DNA of 64,000 nucleotides, from positions 62,001 through 126,000 of the forward strand of contig JAYGEX010000043.1 of the NCBI GenBank assembly GCA_046582185.1, read 5' to 3'. Positions 17,088 through 26,401 of the stretch are shown here, one piece after another; the first letter of the stretch is position 1; each line of letters opens with the position of its first letter. The notes beneath the pieces are model-generated. The model was not told the origin of the DNA and did no database searches. It was given only the letters and a program-made list of their open reading frames with translations. Origin of the DNA: GCA-002726655 sp046582185. Lineage in GTDB: Bacteria; Pseudomonadota; Gammaproteobacteria; Pseudomonadales; Azotimanducaceae. The translations under genes were made by a program, and so were the position numbers.

Positions 17088-17197
17088 TTCCTGCCCAGAT
17101 CTTCGCTATCACGAGATTACCAGCCAAGGGAGCGGCAGATGCACTCGCTGGCAATACAATACAAGCAAAAGCTATAGGCTATCCTGCAGGAACAAAA

Positions 17198-17854
17198 GTG
17201 AAAATTATTTTCGATGTAGATGGTGTGTTAATCGATGGCTGGCATATTGATCCCGACCTCCGCAAGCCATGGAACATTAATCTCGAACGTGACCTTGGCG
17301 TGAATGTTAAGGAGTTCGAACGTGCCTTCTTCGGTCAACAATCCGGCAATGGCAGATCTATCATGGATGCTTGCGTTGAAGGCAAGCGAGACCTGAACCA
17401 TGCGCTTGGAGATGTTTTACCGCGCCTTGGATATAGGGGATCAATCGATGCATTCATTCGCTACTGGCTCGAAAAGGATTCAAACACGAATCAAGAAGTC
17501 TTCGATATTGTTATGCAACTGAATGGCATTGAAAACCTGGAACTCTATGTCGCCACGGCCCAGGAACACAACAGAGCCAACTATCTCTGGAACGAGCTTG
17601 GCTTCTGCAAACATTTCAGCAAGATCTTTTACAGCGCAGAAATTGGATACTCGAAACGAGACCCCAAATTTTATCAATCCATTAACGATGCGCTAGGCGT
17701 AACTGCCTCTTCTGAACCACCAGTGTTCTTTGATGATCAGGAGAAGCTTGTGGATCTGGCACTGGCAGCCGGATGGGATGCAACCATATTCAATTCAGTG
17801 AAAGACCTCCGAACTCACCCAAAGATTGTGCAAGCATTGCAGAAATCACCATAA
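17198..17854 (+). CDS. HAD-superfamily hydrolase
   Basis: 218 residues with a GTG start preceded by GCAGGA. The nucleophile motif is FDVDGVLIDG at residues 5-14 with Asp6 and Asp8. Motif II is probably VATAQE, motif III the lysine in SKRDPKFYQS, and motif IV FFDDQEKLVDLA, with a helical cap in between (residues about 20-95). It resembles phosphoglycolate-phosphatase-like or beta-phosphoglucomutase-like enzymes. The substrate is unknown. The following GNAT starts 19 bp downstream, so they may be co-transcribed. Confidence 0.83.
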   Translation: MKIIFDVDGVLIDGWHIDPDLRKPWNINLERDLGVNVKEFERAFFGQQSGNGRSIMDACVEGKRDLNHALGDVLPRLGYRGSIDAFIRYWLEKDSNTNQEVFDIVMQLNGIENLELYVATAQEHNRANYLWNELGFCKHFSKIFYSAEIGYSKRDPKFYQSINDALGVTASSEPPVFFDDQEKLVDLALAAGWDATIFNSVKDLRTHPKIVQALQKSP

Positions 17855-17872
17855 GCATCGCCAATTTCCTCA

Positions 17873-18586
17873 ATGAACCTCTCGCCTTTGGAATTTATGG
17901 AGCGACGCATGAATGCTCTATACCGCCATGATCAGCAAGGTCATATAACAGCCACCAATGAAGAGACCTGCCAGCCTGCACCACGCTTTCATCTGGCAAA
18001 AACCGAGGCCGGGCATGTCTGTCGATTCCGCCATGACATGCCGGCGCAACTTGCCGCAAGCCTAATCGAGCTAAGCAGTTCAGAGCCGAAGTCTCTAACA
18101 AACCTGCCCAAGCATGAACAAGAGTACATTCGATTACTCAAAGACCATGGCAAGATCGAAAATGTCTGGTCTGGGCCGACCTACTGGATTCCAGAAGACA
18201 CTCAATCAGGCATTGAAACAAGCGAGACAACCGAAACCATCGAAATCACAGAGAAAAATGCAAGCCTGCTTGAAAACGGCTTGCATAACTGGCTGCCGGA
18301 TATTCCCCACTGCCGTCCACTAATGACAATTGTTGAAGATGGCCAGGCTGTGTCGATTTGTGCAAGCGTTAGAACTACCGCACTTGCCCATGAAGCGGGC
18401 CTGGAAACCCTGCTTGCGTATAGAAAACAAGGACACGCACTAAGTGTTGTACCCGCATGGGCAAATGCCGTAAGAACAAGAGGAGCGACGCCGTTCTATA
18501 GTACTTCGTGGGACAACATTGCATCACAAAGAGTAGCCGCAAAATTGAACTTGAAGATGTATGGCGTCGACTTCCATGTTCGATAG
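17873..18586 (+). CDS. GNAT family N-acetyltransferase
   Basis: 237 residues. The C-terminal half shows the acetyl-CoA-binding layout with VSICASVRTTALAHEAGLET, YRKQGHALSVVPAWANAVR (the Q/R-x-x-G-x-G/A helix in variant form) and the substrate strand-helix TPFYSTSWDNIASQRVAAKL. The N-terminal half (about residues 30-110) is family specific and helical. This matches the GNAT subfamily with a variable N-terminal domain. Substrate unknown. Short tandem repeats start exactly at its stop codon. Confidence 0.78.
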   Translation: MNLSPLEFMERRMNALYRHDQQGHITATNEETCQPAPRFHLAKTEAGHVCRFRHDMPAQLAASLIELSSSEPKSLTNLPKHEQEYIRLLKDHGKIENVWSGPTYWIPEDTQSGIETSETTETIEITEKNASLLENGLHNWLPDIPHCRPLMTIVEDGQAVSICASVRTTALAHEAGLETLLAYRKQGHALSVVPAWANAVRTRGATPFYSTSWDNIASQRVAAKLNLKMYGVDFHVR

Positions 18587-18670
18587 TCCTGAACGGCTAT
18601 TATAAAAATAGTCCTGAACGGCTTCTAAAAAACAATCCTGAACGGCTGTTACAAAAATAGCCTTGAACTC
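18584..18670 (+). repeat. Short tandem repeat array, about 25-bp unit, 3.5 copies
   Basis: Units begin at 18584, 18609, 18633 and 18658. Each has the core TCCTGAACGGCT followed by an A-rich end (TATAAAAA, TCTAAAAAA, GTTACAAAAA). The last copy is partial (CCTTGAACTCG). The array fills the gap between the convergent GNAT and citrate synthase genes and begins with the GNAT stop codon. Two units carry a TAG at the start, reflecting duplication of the gene's 3' end. Confidence 0.85.
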
Positions 18671-18676
18671 GCGCGA

Positions 18677-19786
18677 TCAAAGCGCACGTGCTTCATGGCC
18701 GATATAGTTCGCCTTGGGCCGAATTATTTTGTTGCCCTTTCGCCCTTCTATAAAATGAGCTAACCAGCCAACCATTCGGGACATGGTAAACATCGATGTA
18801 AAGTAATTTGACGGTATGCCCAATGCCTCATACACCGCCCCTTTGTAAAATTCTACATTGGCCCATATGTCCTTACCTTTCAGATTCATTCGACGATTAA
18901 ACTCTAGCTCCAGAGCCTCCAAGGTCTTGAACACGTTTTCATGTTCCGTGCCCTGGCACAAGCGCTCAGCCATGGGTTTTAATATAAGTGACCTTGGATC
19001 TACGGTTCGATACTCACGATGACCCATGCCCATCAATTTACCCTTACTTTCAAGTAATTCATCTATGAATTGGACCGCAGCATCCGGACTGCCCACCCGC
19101 TTGGCATCATTCAGAGCGGCTTCATCCGCTCCACCATGCAGAACGCCAAACAAGGCACCTACCGCCGCAGAGAATACTGCATCAACAGGCGCAAGCGTGC
19201 TTGAAACAACCCGACTGGTAAATGTGCCAACATTTAGACTATGTTCCATCTGTAATATTTGAACCACAGAGAGTACGGCCTCATCTTCTGCTGAAACATC
19301 TGCCCCAGTATACATACTCAGAAAATCGCCAAGATAACTTTTACAATTATCAGCTGCCGGAACCTCATCGCCATTTTGAATGTGCACAAAGCAGTCAATC
19401 AGCATCGGAATCCTCGCCAATATTTGAAGGCCACGACTCGCCTCACTATCAAGCCCATCAAACAGATATGTACCATCCAGCTCCAGCAGGGGGATAATAG
19501 CTTGCAGCATGCGCATTGGATGCAGCCCCTTTTGCATCTTGCTTAAAATAGTGATTTCGTTACTTCTGAGTTTTCCATTGACCTTCAGATAGGCATCAAG
19601 ATCCGCACGTTCTTCATCGCTTGGCAGGTCACCAAACAATACCAGCCACATCACACTCAGATAAGGAAGGGGCACTAATTCCTCGATGGCATAACCTCGA
19701 TAGCTTAAACGTCCAATATCTCCTTCAACATCACTGATTGCAGTTTCACCAGCGACAACACCTTCTAACCCAGGCGAATAATCCAT
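18677..19786 (-). CDS. Citrate synthase family protein (citrate/2-methylcitrate synthase)
   Basis: 369 residues, the short type II-like architecture. It condenses acetyl- or propionyl-CoA with oxaloacetate. N-terminal GLEGVVAGETAISDVEGD, then the family LSYRGYAIEEL. Catalytic histidines lie in GALFGVLHGGADEAAL and MGMGHREYRTVDPRS. The position of the catalytic aspartate reads NVEFYKGAVYEALGIP, that is Glu instead of the usual Asp of VDFY. The C-terminus MSRMVGWLAHFIEG is conserved. It is transcribed divergently from a LysR-type gene, 126 bp away, a common regulator-target layout. Confidence 0.88.
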   Translation of the reverse strand: MDYSPGLEGVVAGETAISDVEGDIGRLSYRGYAIEELVPLPYLSVMWLVLFGDLPSDEERADLDAYLKVNGKLRSNEITILSKMQKGLHPMRMLQAIIPLLELDGTYLFDGLDSEASRGLQILARIPMLIDCFVHIQNGDEVPAADNCKSYLGDFLSMYTGADVSAEDEAVLSVVQILQMEHSLNVGTFTSRVVSSTLAPVDAVFSAAVGALFGVLHGGADEAALNDAKRVGSPDAAVQFIDELLESKGKLMGMGHREYRTVDPRSLILKPMAERLCQGTEHENVFKTLEALELEFNRRMNLKGKDIWANVEFYKGAVYEALGIPSNYFTSMFTMSRMVGWLAHFIEGRKGNKIIRPKANYIGHEARAL

Positions 19787-19912
19787 TTATCTTCTCTTAA
19801 TAGTATTCAGGCTGTGAGCATAAGCCAGCAATCTGCATTAAAAAAATTAAACATATTAATGACCTGATTAGCCAAACTGATACAAGCTGCAAGAACAGTC
19901 ATATGTTGTAGA

Positions 19913-20836
19913 ATGAAGCGAATACCTGCAAGACTAGCTATGGCGCATCACATAGAGACCCATGAAATACGAGTATTTAAAGCCGTATACGAAGAGAACA
20001 GTTTTAGAAAAGCCGCGGACAAATTGTTCGTCACACAATCCGCCGTCAGCCAGACAATCTCCAACCTGGAGAAAAAGCTGGACACATTGCTATTGGAGCG
20101 CAACCCCTTAAAGCTCACAGAATCCGGCATCCGATTACTTAACTATGCCTAAACAGTATTGTCTGAAGAGGAGAATCTGTTAACCGACATTAAAAACATC
20201 AACCAGGGAATATTGTCGACATTATTGCTGGCCATGAGCAGCACTGTAAATTCGTTGTACGGTACTGACATAGTAAGCAACTACTGTAAGTACAGCCCGC
20301 TGACACAGGTAAAACTTAACGTTTTACCCAGCAGGCAGATTATCACTGCTGTGGCGTCTGACCTGTGGGAGCTGGGGTTCGGCCCATTCCAGCAATCAAT
20401 GCCGGTGCAATGCCATACTATCCCAATGTTTAACGATGAAAGGGCGCTGATGATAAGCCGACATCATCCAATGTATCCATCTATTATCTCTGATGGCGAG
20501 AAGATACTCAGACAAGTGCCTTTAATCGTTTCGCATTTAGATGACCCGGATCTTCGCCCGGCAATAGACAAACTAAGGAACAGCTTTGGCACAATATGGG
20601 AAGTGAGCGATCTGTCCCTGAGGATCAGCCTTGTGGCAAAAGGATTGGGCATGACCTATCTGGACAGTCGCCTCGTAACTGCGACAGAACTGTGTGCAGA
20701 TTTTGAGGTACTGGAGTTCGTTTCCTTCGCAAAAATATCTTTAACCTTCGGGCTCTTTCATCGAAAGAACAAACAACTTTCAATGGGTGCAAATCATTTT
20801 ATCGACGTATACAAGGTTTACAATTACGAAGCCTAA
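19913..20836 (+). pseudogene. LysR-type transcriptional regulator with an in-frame TAA after the DNA-binding domain
   Basis: The N-terminal winged helix-turn-helix is intact: EIRVFKAVYEENSFRKAADK, FVTQSAVSQTISNLEKKL, LLLERNPLKLTESGIRLLNY. A TAA at 20150-20152 follows GCC and the same frame then continues with TVLSEEENLLTDIKN and a substrate-binding domain to 20836. Homology is continuous over the stop, so a single substitution is the lesion. If real, the cell makes an 80-residue DNA-binding fragment. The start could be ATG 19913 or 19940. The likely target is the divergent citrate synthase gene. It overlaps sbcB tail-to-tail by 4 bp. Confidence 0.82.
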
Positions 20837-22251
20837 TGTTCTATTCCATCCTGAATGGATTGAAGATAGCGCATTAGCTCACTCAGGTAGACTTTATCGC
20901 CTTTTTCCTTGATCATATTTTTCGTCCTGCTGAGAGCATCGGACACCAGAGAGCCCCCTTGCCACCGGGACAATTTGTATTCATGCCAATGCGCTGACTC
21001 TGATTCACTTAGAACTTCGGGGTAATTCCTCGCCCGATAGCGAAATAACATCTCATCCAATCGATGGTCCTGAAATTGACCCTCGAAATCAGCCAGGCGT
21101 TCAGGTTTGCTGTTATGCAATTCTGCCATTGTAGTGACATCACTCGAAGTGAAGAATTCACCAGAGTACAACATGAAATCCGGGTCAGTGACTTCTGGAT
21201 ATTGATTGGCTCGATAGGCATCAACTATTTTCTCAACAATACCGCTGGCGCGCTGGAGTTGCTGCAGATGCGCAATGCACTGCTCCTTATCAAGGCCCAG
21301 TTGCCTAGCCCTTTCATCGGATAGCGTGGCAATTGGTGCGATCGCCGGGCATCGATTAATGTGAATTGTCTTTAATGGAATTCGCTTGTCTCCCGCCGGT
21401 AATTCCGCAGCAGCGGTAAATACCAGGCGGCTAATGTCATCACTGGTCGCGCCAATCAGCGCATCCGGTGATTCGCTGAGGTCATAACAAATTATCCCGT
21501 TTGTATTGGTTGGGTGTGAACACAAGGGTACAACAATGGACAGGCAGCCACGTTTAGCGGGGTACATGGACGACACATGAATCAGCGCAGACTTTCCAAG
21601 TGGATATAGTTGTTGCACAACTTGCTTCTTGGCCCGCAGATCAAAGAGATAGGAGAACAGTTTCGGTTGCCGGGACTTAAGCAGCTTGGACAATTCAATG
21701 GTTGCTAGCACATCCGACACCGCATCGTGAGCTGATTCATGCCCAATGTCATTGGCTTCTGTTAGCAACTCAAGCCGGAAGCTAGGTACGCCATGCTCAT
21801 TTTTCGGCCACTCCAAACCTTCCGGACGCAAGGCATAAGCCATGCGAAACATGTCAATAACATCCCAGCGGGAATTGCCACCTTGCCACTCCCTGGCATA
21901 GGGCTCATAAAAGTTGCGATAGAGCATTTGCCGGGTAAATTCATCGTCGAAGCGGATACTGTTGTAACCCGCGACACAAGTTTGGGGCACGGTGAACTGT
22001 TCAATAATATGCTGGCAGAATTCTGCTTCGCTGTGCCCCCTCTGCTGAAGTTCTGACATCAGAATGCCCGTCACTGCCATCGCCTCCGGGGCGGGTATCA
22101 CATCATCGCCCGGCCGGCAGAAAATATTCTGAGGTTCATCAATGACATTCAGATCGAGGTCAGTCCTTACGCCGGCAAACTGGATAGCTCTATCAACGAT
22201 CGGGTCGATACCCGTTGTTTCAAAGTCGTACCAGTAAATACTCGGAGGCAT
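20833..22251 (-). CDS. sbcB: Exodeoxyribonuclease I
   Basis: 472 residues. DEDDh-type 3'-5' exonuclease acting on single-stranded DNA. Exo I motif is YWYDFETTGIDPIVDRAIQF, Exo II is VAGYNSIRFDDEFTRQMLY and Exo III is ESAHDAVSDVLATIELSKLL. The SH3-like and helical C-terminal domains follow (PEVLSESESAHWHEYKLSRW). Length matches E. coli ExoI (about 475). Stop overlaps that of the LysR gene. Confidence 0.95.
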   Translation of the reverse strand: MPPSIYWYDFETTGIDPIVDRAIQFAGVRTDLDLNVIDEPQNIFCRPGDDVIPAPEAMAVTGILMSELQQRGHSEAEFCQHIIEQFTVPQTCVAGYNSIRFDDEFTRQMLYRNFYEPYAREWQGGNSRWDVIDMFRMAYALRPEGLEWPKNEHGVPSFRLELLTEANDIGHESAHDAVSDVLATIELSKLLKSRQPKLFSYLFDLRAKKQVVQQLYPLGKSALIHVSSMYPAKRGCLSIVVPLCSHPTNTNGIICYDLSESPDALIGATSDDISRLVFTAAAELPAGDKRIPLKTIHINRCPAIAPIATLSDERARQLGLDKEQCIAHLQQLQRASGIVEKIVDAYRANQYPEVTDPDFMLYSGEFFTSSDVTTMAELHNSKPERLADFEGQFQDHRLDEMLFRYRARNYPEVLSESESAHWHEYKLSRWQGGSLVSDALSRTKNMIKEKGDKVYLSELMRYLQSIQDGIEH

Positions 22252-22293
22252 AAGCGGTCCTTAATTCAATTTGGTTAAGCGCACCCAATGATT

Positions 22294-23511
22294 TCATGGA
22301 TCATCGGTAACACGTTTGTAATTTTCGGGATCGGTATCCCCTTCTGTGGAGATGAGCAATACTCTCGAGTCCGCGCCCAGGGACAGCATACTGGCGAGGC
22401 TGTTGTAATCGCTCTTGTTAGCAGTCTTGTTATCATCCATTAATGCGACCAATAAACCTGTAGTGACCGCACCTGACTCCCCGGATATGATTTTCTCATC
22501 AGCCCCAACAGGATTTGCCAGAACTCGCATTCCTTGCTCAGTGATCCCATCCGCACATTTAAAAAAGAACTCACTATAGTCCTTAAGTATATCCCATGCA
22601 CTTGTGCTGGGAGTGCCACAAGCCAGGCCAGCCATGGATGTATCCAAATGTCCAACGACACTCCTTGCCCGCCCATCTTCAGCTTCCGCAGACTTGTAAA
22701 AACAATCTGCTGCGATTGGCTCAACAATCACTACTTTCGGAGTTTGTTCACCATAGATATCAATCAGAACCGCCTGAATCGCAGCGGCCATCGAGCCCAC
22801 TCCAGCCTGAAGGAAGACATGAGTAGGTACTTCACCCTTTAACTGATCGAATATCTCGGTTAATAGAGTCGAATAACCCTGCATAATTCTTAAGGGAACT
22901 CGCGTGTAATCTTGCCAGGCTGTATCTTGTATAAGCTTCCAGCCAAGTTGCGCTGCCTGATTGGCTGCATGGGCGACAGCATCATCATAAGTACCATCCA
23001 GAACTTCCACTTGTGCGCCAAACGAGCGGATAGCGTCGACGCGAATTTGCTCAGATCCCCGGGGCATGTAGACGACGCTCTTCGCGCCTAATTGCTTCGC
23101 CATCCATGCAACTGCACGACCATGATTGCCATCAGTCGCTGTTACGAAACACAATGAATTCCCGGAACCTATGGACTCCCTTAATCCAGAGAAACTCAGA
23201 TCCTGTTGCTCATCCTCATGGCTGAGCTCCATCGCGATGGCATAGGATGCACCAAGACCCTTAAAAGCATTTAACCCAAATCGAAAGGATTCATCTTTCA
23301 CCCAGATATCAGCGATGCCAATCTTACTCGCCAGGCCTCTTAGATGTCGCAAGGGGGTAACGGAATAACCGGGCAGGCTGCAGTGTAAGGCATGGACGTG
23401 CTTTCGAGTTGCAGCGGAGAATTCACCCAGCCCGGTACTTTTCCCACTGCTATCACCAGAACTTAATAGCGAGTTCCTGATCCCGAAAATTTCGTCCACA
23501 TGGCTATCCAT
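22294..23511 (-). CDS. Diaminopropionate ammonia-lyase
   Basis: 405 residues of fold-type II PLP enzyme. The Schiff-base lysine lies in FGLNAFKGLGASYA, as in YgeX/DpaL. Other signatures: TATDGNHGRAVAWMAKQLGA (PLP phosphate and ring contacts), IQDTAWQDYTRVPLRIMQGY, LQAGVGSMAAAIQA, and GLACGTPSTSAWDILKDY. It converts 2,3-diaminopropionate to pyruvate and ammonia. No purine or ygeW-type neighbours are seen, so the physiological context is open. Confidence 0.9.
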   Translation of the reverse strand: MDSHVDEIFGIRNSLLSSGDSSGKSTGLGEFSAATRKHVHALHCSLPGYSVTPLRHLRGLASKIGIADIWVKDESFRFGLNAFKGLGASYAIAMELSHEDEQQDLSFSGLRESIGSGNSLCFVTATDGNHGRAVAWMAKQLGAKSVVYMPRGSEQIRVDAIRSFGAQVEVLDGTYDDAVAHAANQAAQLGWKLIQDTAWQDYTRVPLRIMQGYSTLLTEIFDQLKGEVPTHVFLQAGVGSMAAAIQAVLIDIYGEQTPKVVIVEPIAADCFYKSAEAEDGRARSVVGHLDTSMAGLACGTPSTSAWDILKDYSEFFFKCADGITEQGMRVLANPVGADEKIISGESGAVTTGLLVALMDDNKTANKSDYNSLASMLSLGADSRVLLISTEGDTDPENYKRVTDDP

Positions 23512-23873
23512 TCTTCCTTATCTCGAGCAAATACTGATGACGGCGCAATGGTAGCACTAAAAGAATAGGCAATAGTCCACCGTTATGTGGCTCTTACACC
23601 GCAAAAACGATACATACCTACCAACAAAGGGTGATGAGCGGTCGCTTTATCGCTACGGGTAATAATGGCCAAAGCAATTTCAACCCGTTTCATCAGAATT
23701 GACCGTTCATCCATCATTTCAATCCACCCACTCCTGCTTAAGCATATCGTTAGCCAACAAGTGTGGCCCAGCTCACACTAATGTATTGATATCACTCACA
23801 GTTTGAGCAATCCGAGTGGAATAAACGGTCTAACTGATTAAGGCTGGCTTCATCGCTTAACGAGGCAAGTCCA
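23512..23873. other. Intergenic region before the broken apbE gene
   Basis: About 360 bp with no supported ORF, hairpin or repeat. The codon-like structure in the last 100 bp on the minus strand is a shadow of apbE. A TGA-rich stretch lies at 23866-23876 before the apbE ATG. Confidence 0.5.
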
Positions 23874-24908
23874 ATGACAAGAATATTACTGGCATTTTTA
23901 ATCCTGGCAACAACACCACCTGCATTTGCGCAAGCAAGCGGGCAGGATAACTGTGTGATGGACAGGATCACGTTGGACGAAACTTGGTGGAGTGATAACC
24001 AAACTATAATGGGTACGGACGTTCGTATCGAAGTGATGCACGAGAGCAAAACCAAAGCCAGCGGCGCGATCATGGATATCATGGTAAAGATGAAGAAAAT
24101 AGACGAGGCAATGAGCCCGTTCGTTTCCAGCAGCCAGCTAAGTGAATTAAACCGATTTGCCTCAAGCAGACCCGTTGAAGTTAGTGCAGAGCTTTTTGAG
24201 CTAATCAACGAAAGCGTAAAATTAGCCGAGCTGACGCACGGCGCCTTTGATATTACCTTTGCATCGATGGATCATTCCCTAAACTTTCGCGAAGGCGCGA
24301 AAGAGAACGATGCAGTATTAGCAGTTGCACTGTCGGGCATAGACTACACGAGCATATCTCTCGATGAGGAAAACCACCAAGTCAAATTTCTGAGAAGCGG
24401 AATTCATATCGGTTTAAGCCGCGTTGCAAATGGTTATGCCGTTGATAAAGGTATAGAAATCCTCCGCTACCATGGCATTACGCAAAGCGATGGTAGGCGT
24501 TGGCGGGGATAGCCGTGTGATCGGAAACATTCAATACAACAGACACAACATCGCAGTTCGACATCCTCAAGACCCGGAGGCGATGTTATATGTCCTGCCA
24601 TTTTTGGATAGCTCTGTCTCTACCGCTGGCGATTATCAGCGCTACTACGAGCAGGATAACGTTAACTACCATCATGTCATTGATCTGACGGTGAGCGGAT
24701 CAGGTGACCGTGTCCAGAGCGTCACAATCATCGGTCCTGGCGCTGTTGAAACCGATGCCCTGTCATCAGCATGTTTGTACTAGGTGTCCAGCAAGGCCTG
24801 TCACTGATAAACAATCTCAACGACGTCGATGCAATTATCATCGACGGTAAGGGCTTGATGCACATATCCAACAACCTGCTTCAAATGACTGCTTTCATTG
24901 ATCACTAA
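23874..24908 (+). pseudogene. ApbE-like FAD:protein FMN transferase with two frameshifts
   Basis: Frame A (23874 to about 24490) has a signal peptide (MTRILLAFLILATTPPAFAQ), TIMGTDVRIEVMHES, HGAFDITFASMDHSL and RVANGYAVDKGIEILRYHGI. It should continue as AMVGVGGDSRVIGN, which is in the next frame; one extra A in CGCAAAGCG near 24483 explains it. That frame carries SSVSTAGDYQRYYEQDNV and VETDALSS, then stops. The ending MFVLGVQQGLSLINNLNDVD to TAA 24908 lies in a third frame, consistent with a one-base loss near 24770. ApbE proteins flavinylate membrane redox proteins in the periplasm; none is adjacent. Two indels argue for a dead gene. Confidence 0.82.
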
Positions 24909-25021
24909 TCCAGCCTGGGTCTGACGGAACTGCAGCCAATACTAATAAACTGGCCCATGCAGGGGACATATGGTGTGTATAATCACTCCAAAAGATTCCA
25001 GACAATTAGCTGTCCCTGTAA

Positions 25022-26401
25022 ATGAAGCAACTAAATTCCTCCGTTATATTCCTGTTCCTCGGTCCAGCCATTGGGGCTTTGGCGTTTTACGCACTTCAAA
25101 TGTCAGGCTGGGAATCAACCGCTTGTTGGACCGCCGCAATAACGATAGTCTGCGCCACCTGGTGGATATTTGAACCCATTCCCATTCCCGCTACCTCACT
25201 TCTGCCTCTGGCGTTGTTACCTGTCGTAGGTGTAATAACCCCGAATGAGGTAGGTGCGGCTTACGGCAGCCCTTTGGTTTTGTTACTTATGGGCGGCTTT
25301 ATCCTATCAACTGCCATGGAGAGAAGCGGCGCCCACAGACGGGTCGCGATAAACATGGTGAATCTATTCGGCGGTAACAGCAGCCGCAGGTTGGTCTTTG
25401 GTTTCATGGCGGCGGCGGCACTTCTCAGTATGTGGATTTCCAATACTGCAACCACTTTGATGTTATTGCCAGTCGCGCTGGCCGTACTTGAAAGGTCGGA
25501 AGACAAAAACCTGGCAACGCCTTTATTGCTGGGCATTGCGTTCGCTTCCAATGTCGGCGGAATCGGCACGCCAATAGGCACTCCTCCTAATCTGATCTTC
25601 CGGGAAATATATTTTGAAGCCACAGGAAATGAAATCGGTTTTCTAACGTGGATGTCATGGGGCGTACCCGTTGTTCTGATATTTGTCCCAATCATAGGCA
25701 TCTGGCTGACCCGCAGCCTTCGATACCAGGGCAAATTCGATATGCCAGAGATTGGCCAATGGCAAACCGATGAAAAGAGAGTATTCATTGTGTTCTGCTT
25801 AACGGCACTGGCATGGGTTACCAGAGGTCAGCCATTCGGTGGCTGGAAGACATGGCTGGATCTGCCTCAAGCAAACGATGCAAGCGTGGCCTTGCTATCA
25901 GTGGTTATTATGTTCCTGATACCCAATGGCAAAGGGGATAAATTACTCGATTGGAATACTGCATCCAAGATTCCCTGGGGAATGTTGATTCTCTTCGGCG
26001 GCGGTATCGCTCTCGCCAAGGCCTTTGTGGCTTCCGGACTATCGACTGCCTTAGGTGATTTGTTGTCAGGTATTGCCGGATGGCCGCTGCTTATTGTCAT
26101 TGCCTTGATATGCCTGACGATTACCTTCCTGACGGAAATGACCAGTAATACTGCAACCACGGCGCTGATGATGCCTATTTTGGCAGCCGCTGCACTGGCC
26201 GCGGGTATTAAGCCGGAATATCTGATGGTGCCTGCTGCGATGAGCGCTAGTTGCGCTTTTATGCTGCCTGTGGCAACTGCCCCTAATACTATTATGTTCA
26301 GTACCGGCAGGTTCCCTATAAAAGTAATGGCGCGAGAGGGACTGGTCCTCAATCTACTGGGCGTACTCGTCATCACGACCGTCTGCTTTCTAATGTTATA
26401 G
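25022..26401 (+). CDS. DASS/SLC13-family sodium-coupled dicarboxylate transporter
   Basis: 459 residues with about 11-12 hydrophobic segments. Two SNT-type substrate/sodium motifs are visible: WISNTATTLMLLPVALAVLE and TEMTSNTATTALMMPILAAA. FASNVGGIGTPIGTPPNLIF and CAFMLPVATAPNTIMFSTG complete the inverted-repeat binding site. The family imports succinate-like dicarboxylates with Na+. In the inner membrane. Expression signals are not obvious. It is tail-to-tail with the aminopeptidase gene (6-bp overlap). Confidence 0.9.
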   Translation: MKQLNSSVIFLFLGPAIGALAFYALQMSGWESTACWTAAITIVCATWWIFEPIPIPATSLLPLALLPVVGVITPNEVGAAYGSPLVLLLMGGFILSTAMERSGAHRRVAINMVNLFGGNSSRRLVFGFMAAAALLSMWISNTATTLMLLPVALAVLERSEDKNLATPLLLGIAFASNVGGIGTPIGTPPNLIFREIYFEATGNEIGFLTWMSWGVPVVLIFVPIIGIWLTRSLRYQGKFDMPEIGQWQTDEKRVFIVFCLTALAWVTRGQPFGGWKTWLDLPQANDASVALLSVVIMFLIPNGKGDKLLDWNTASKIPWGMLILFGGGIALAKAFVASGLSTALGDLLSGIAGWPLLIVIALICLTITFLTEMTSNTATTALMMPILAAAALAAGIKPEYLMVPAAMSASCAFMLPVATAPNTIMFSTGRFPIKVMAREGLVLNLLGVLVITTVCFLML

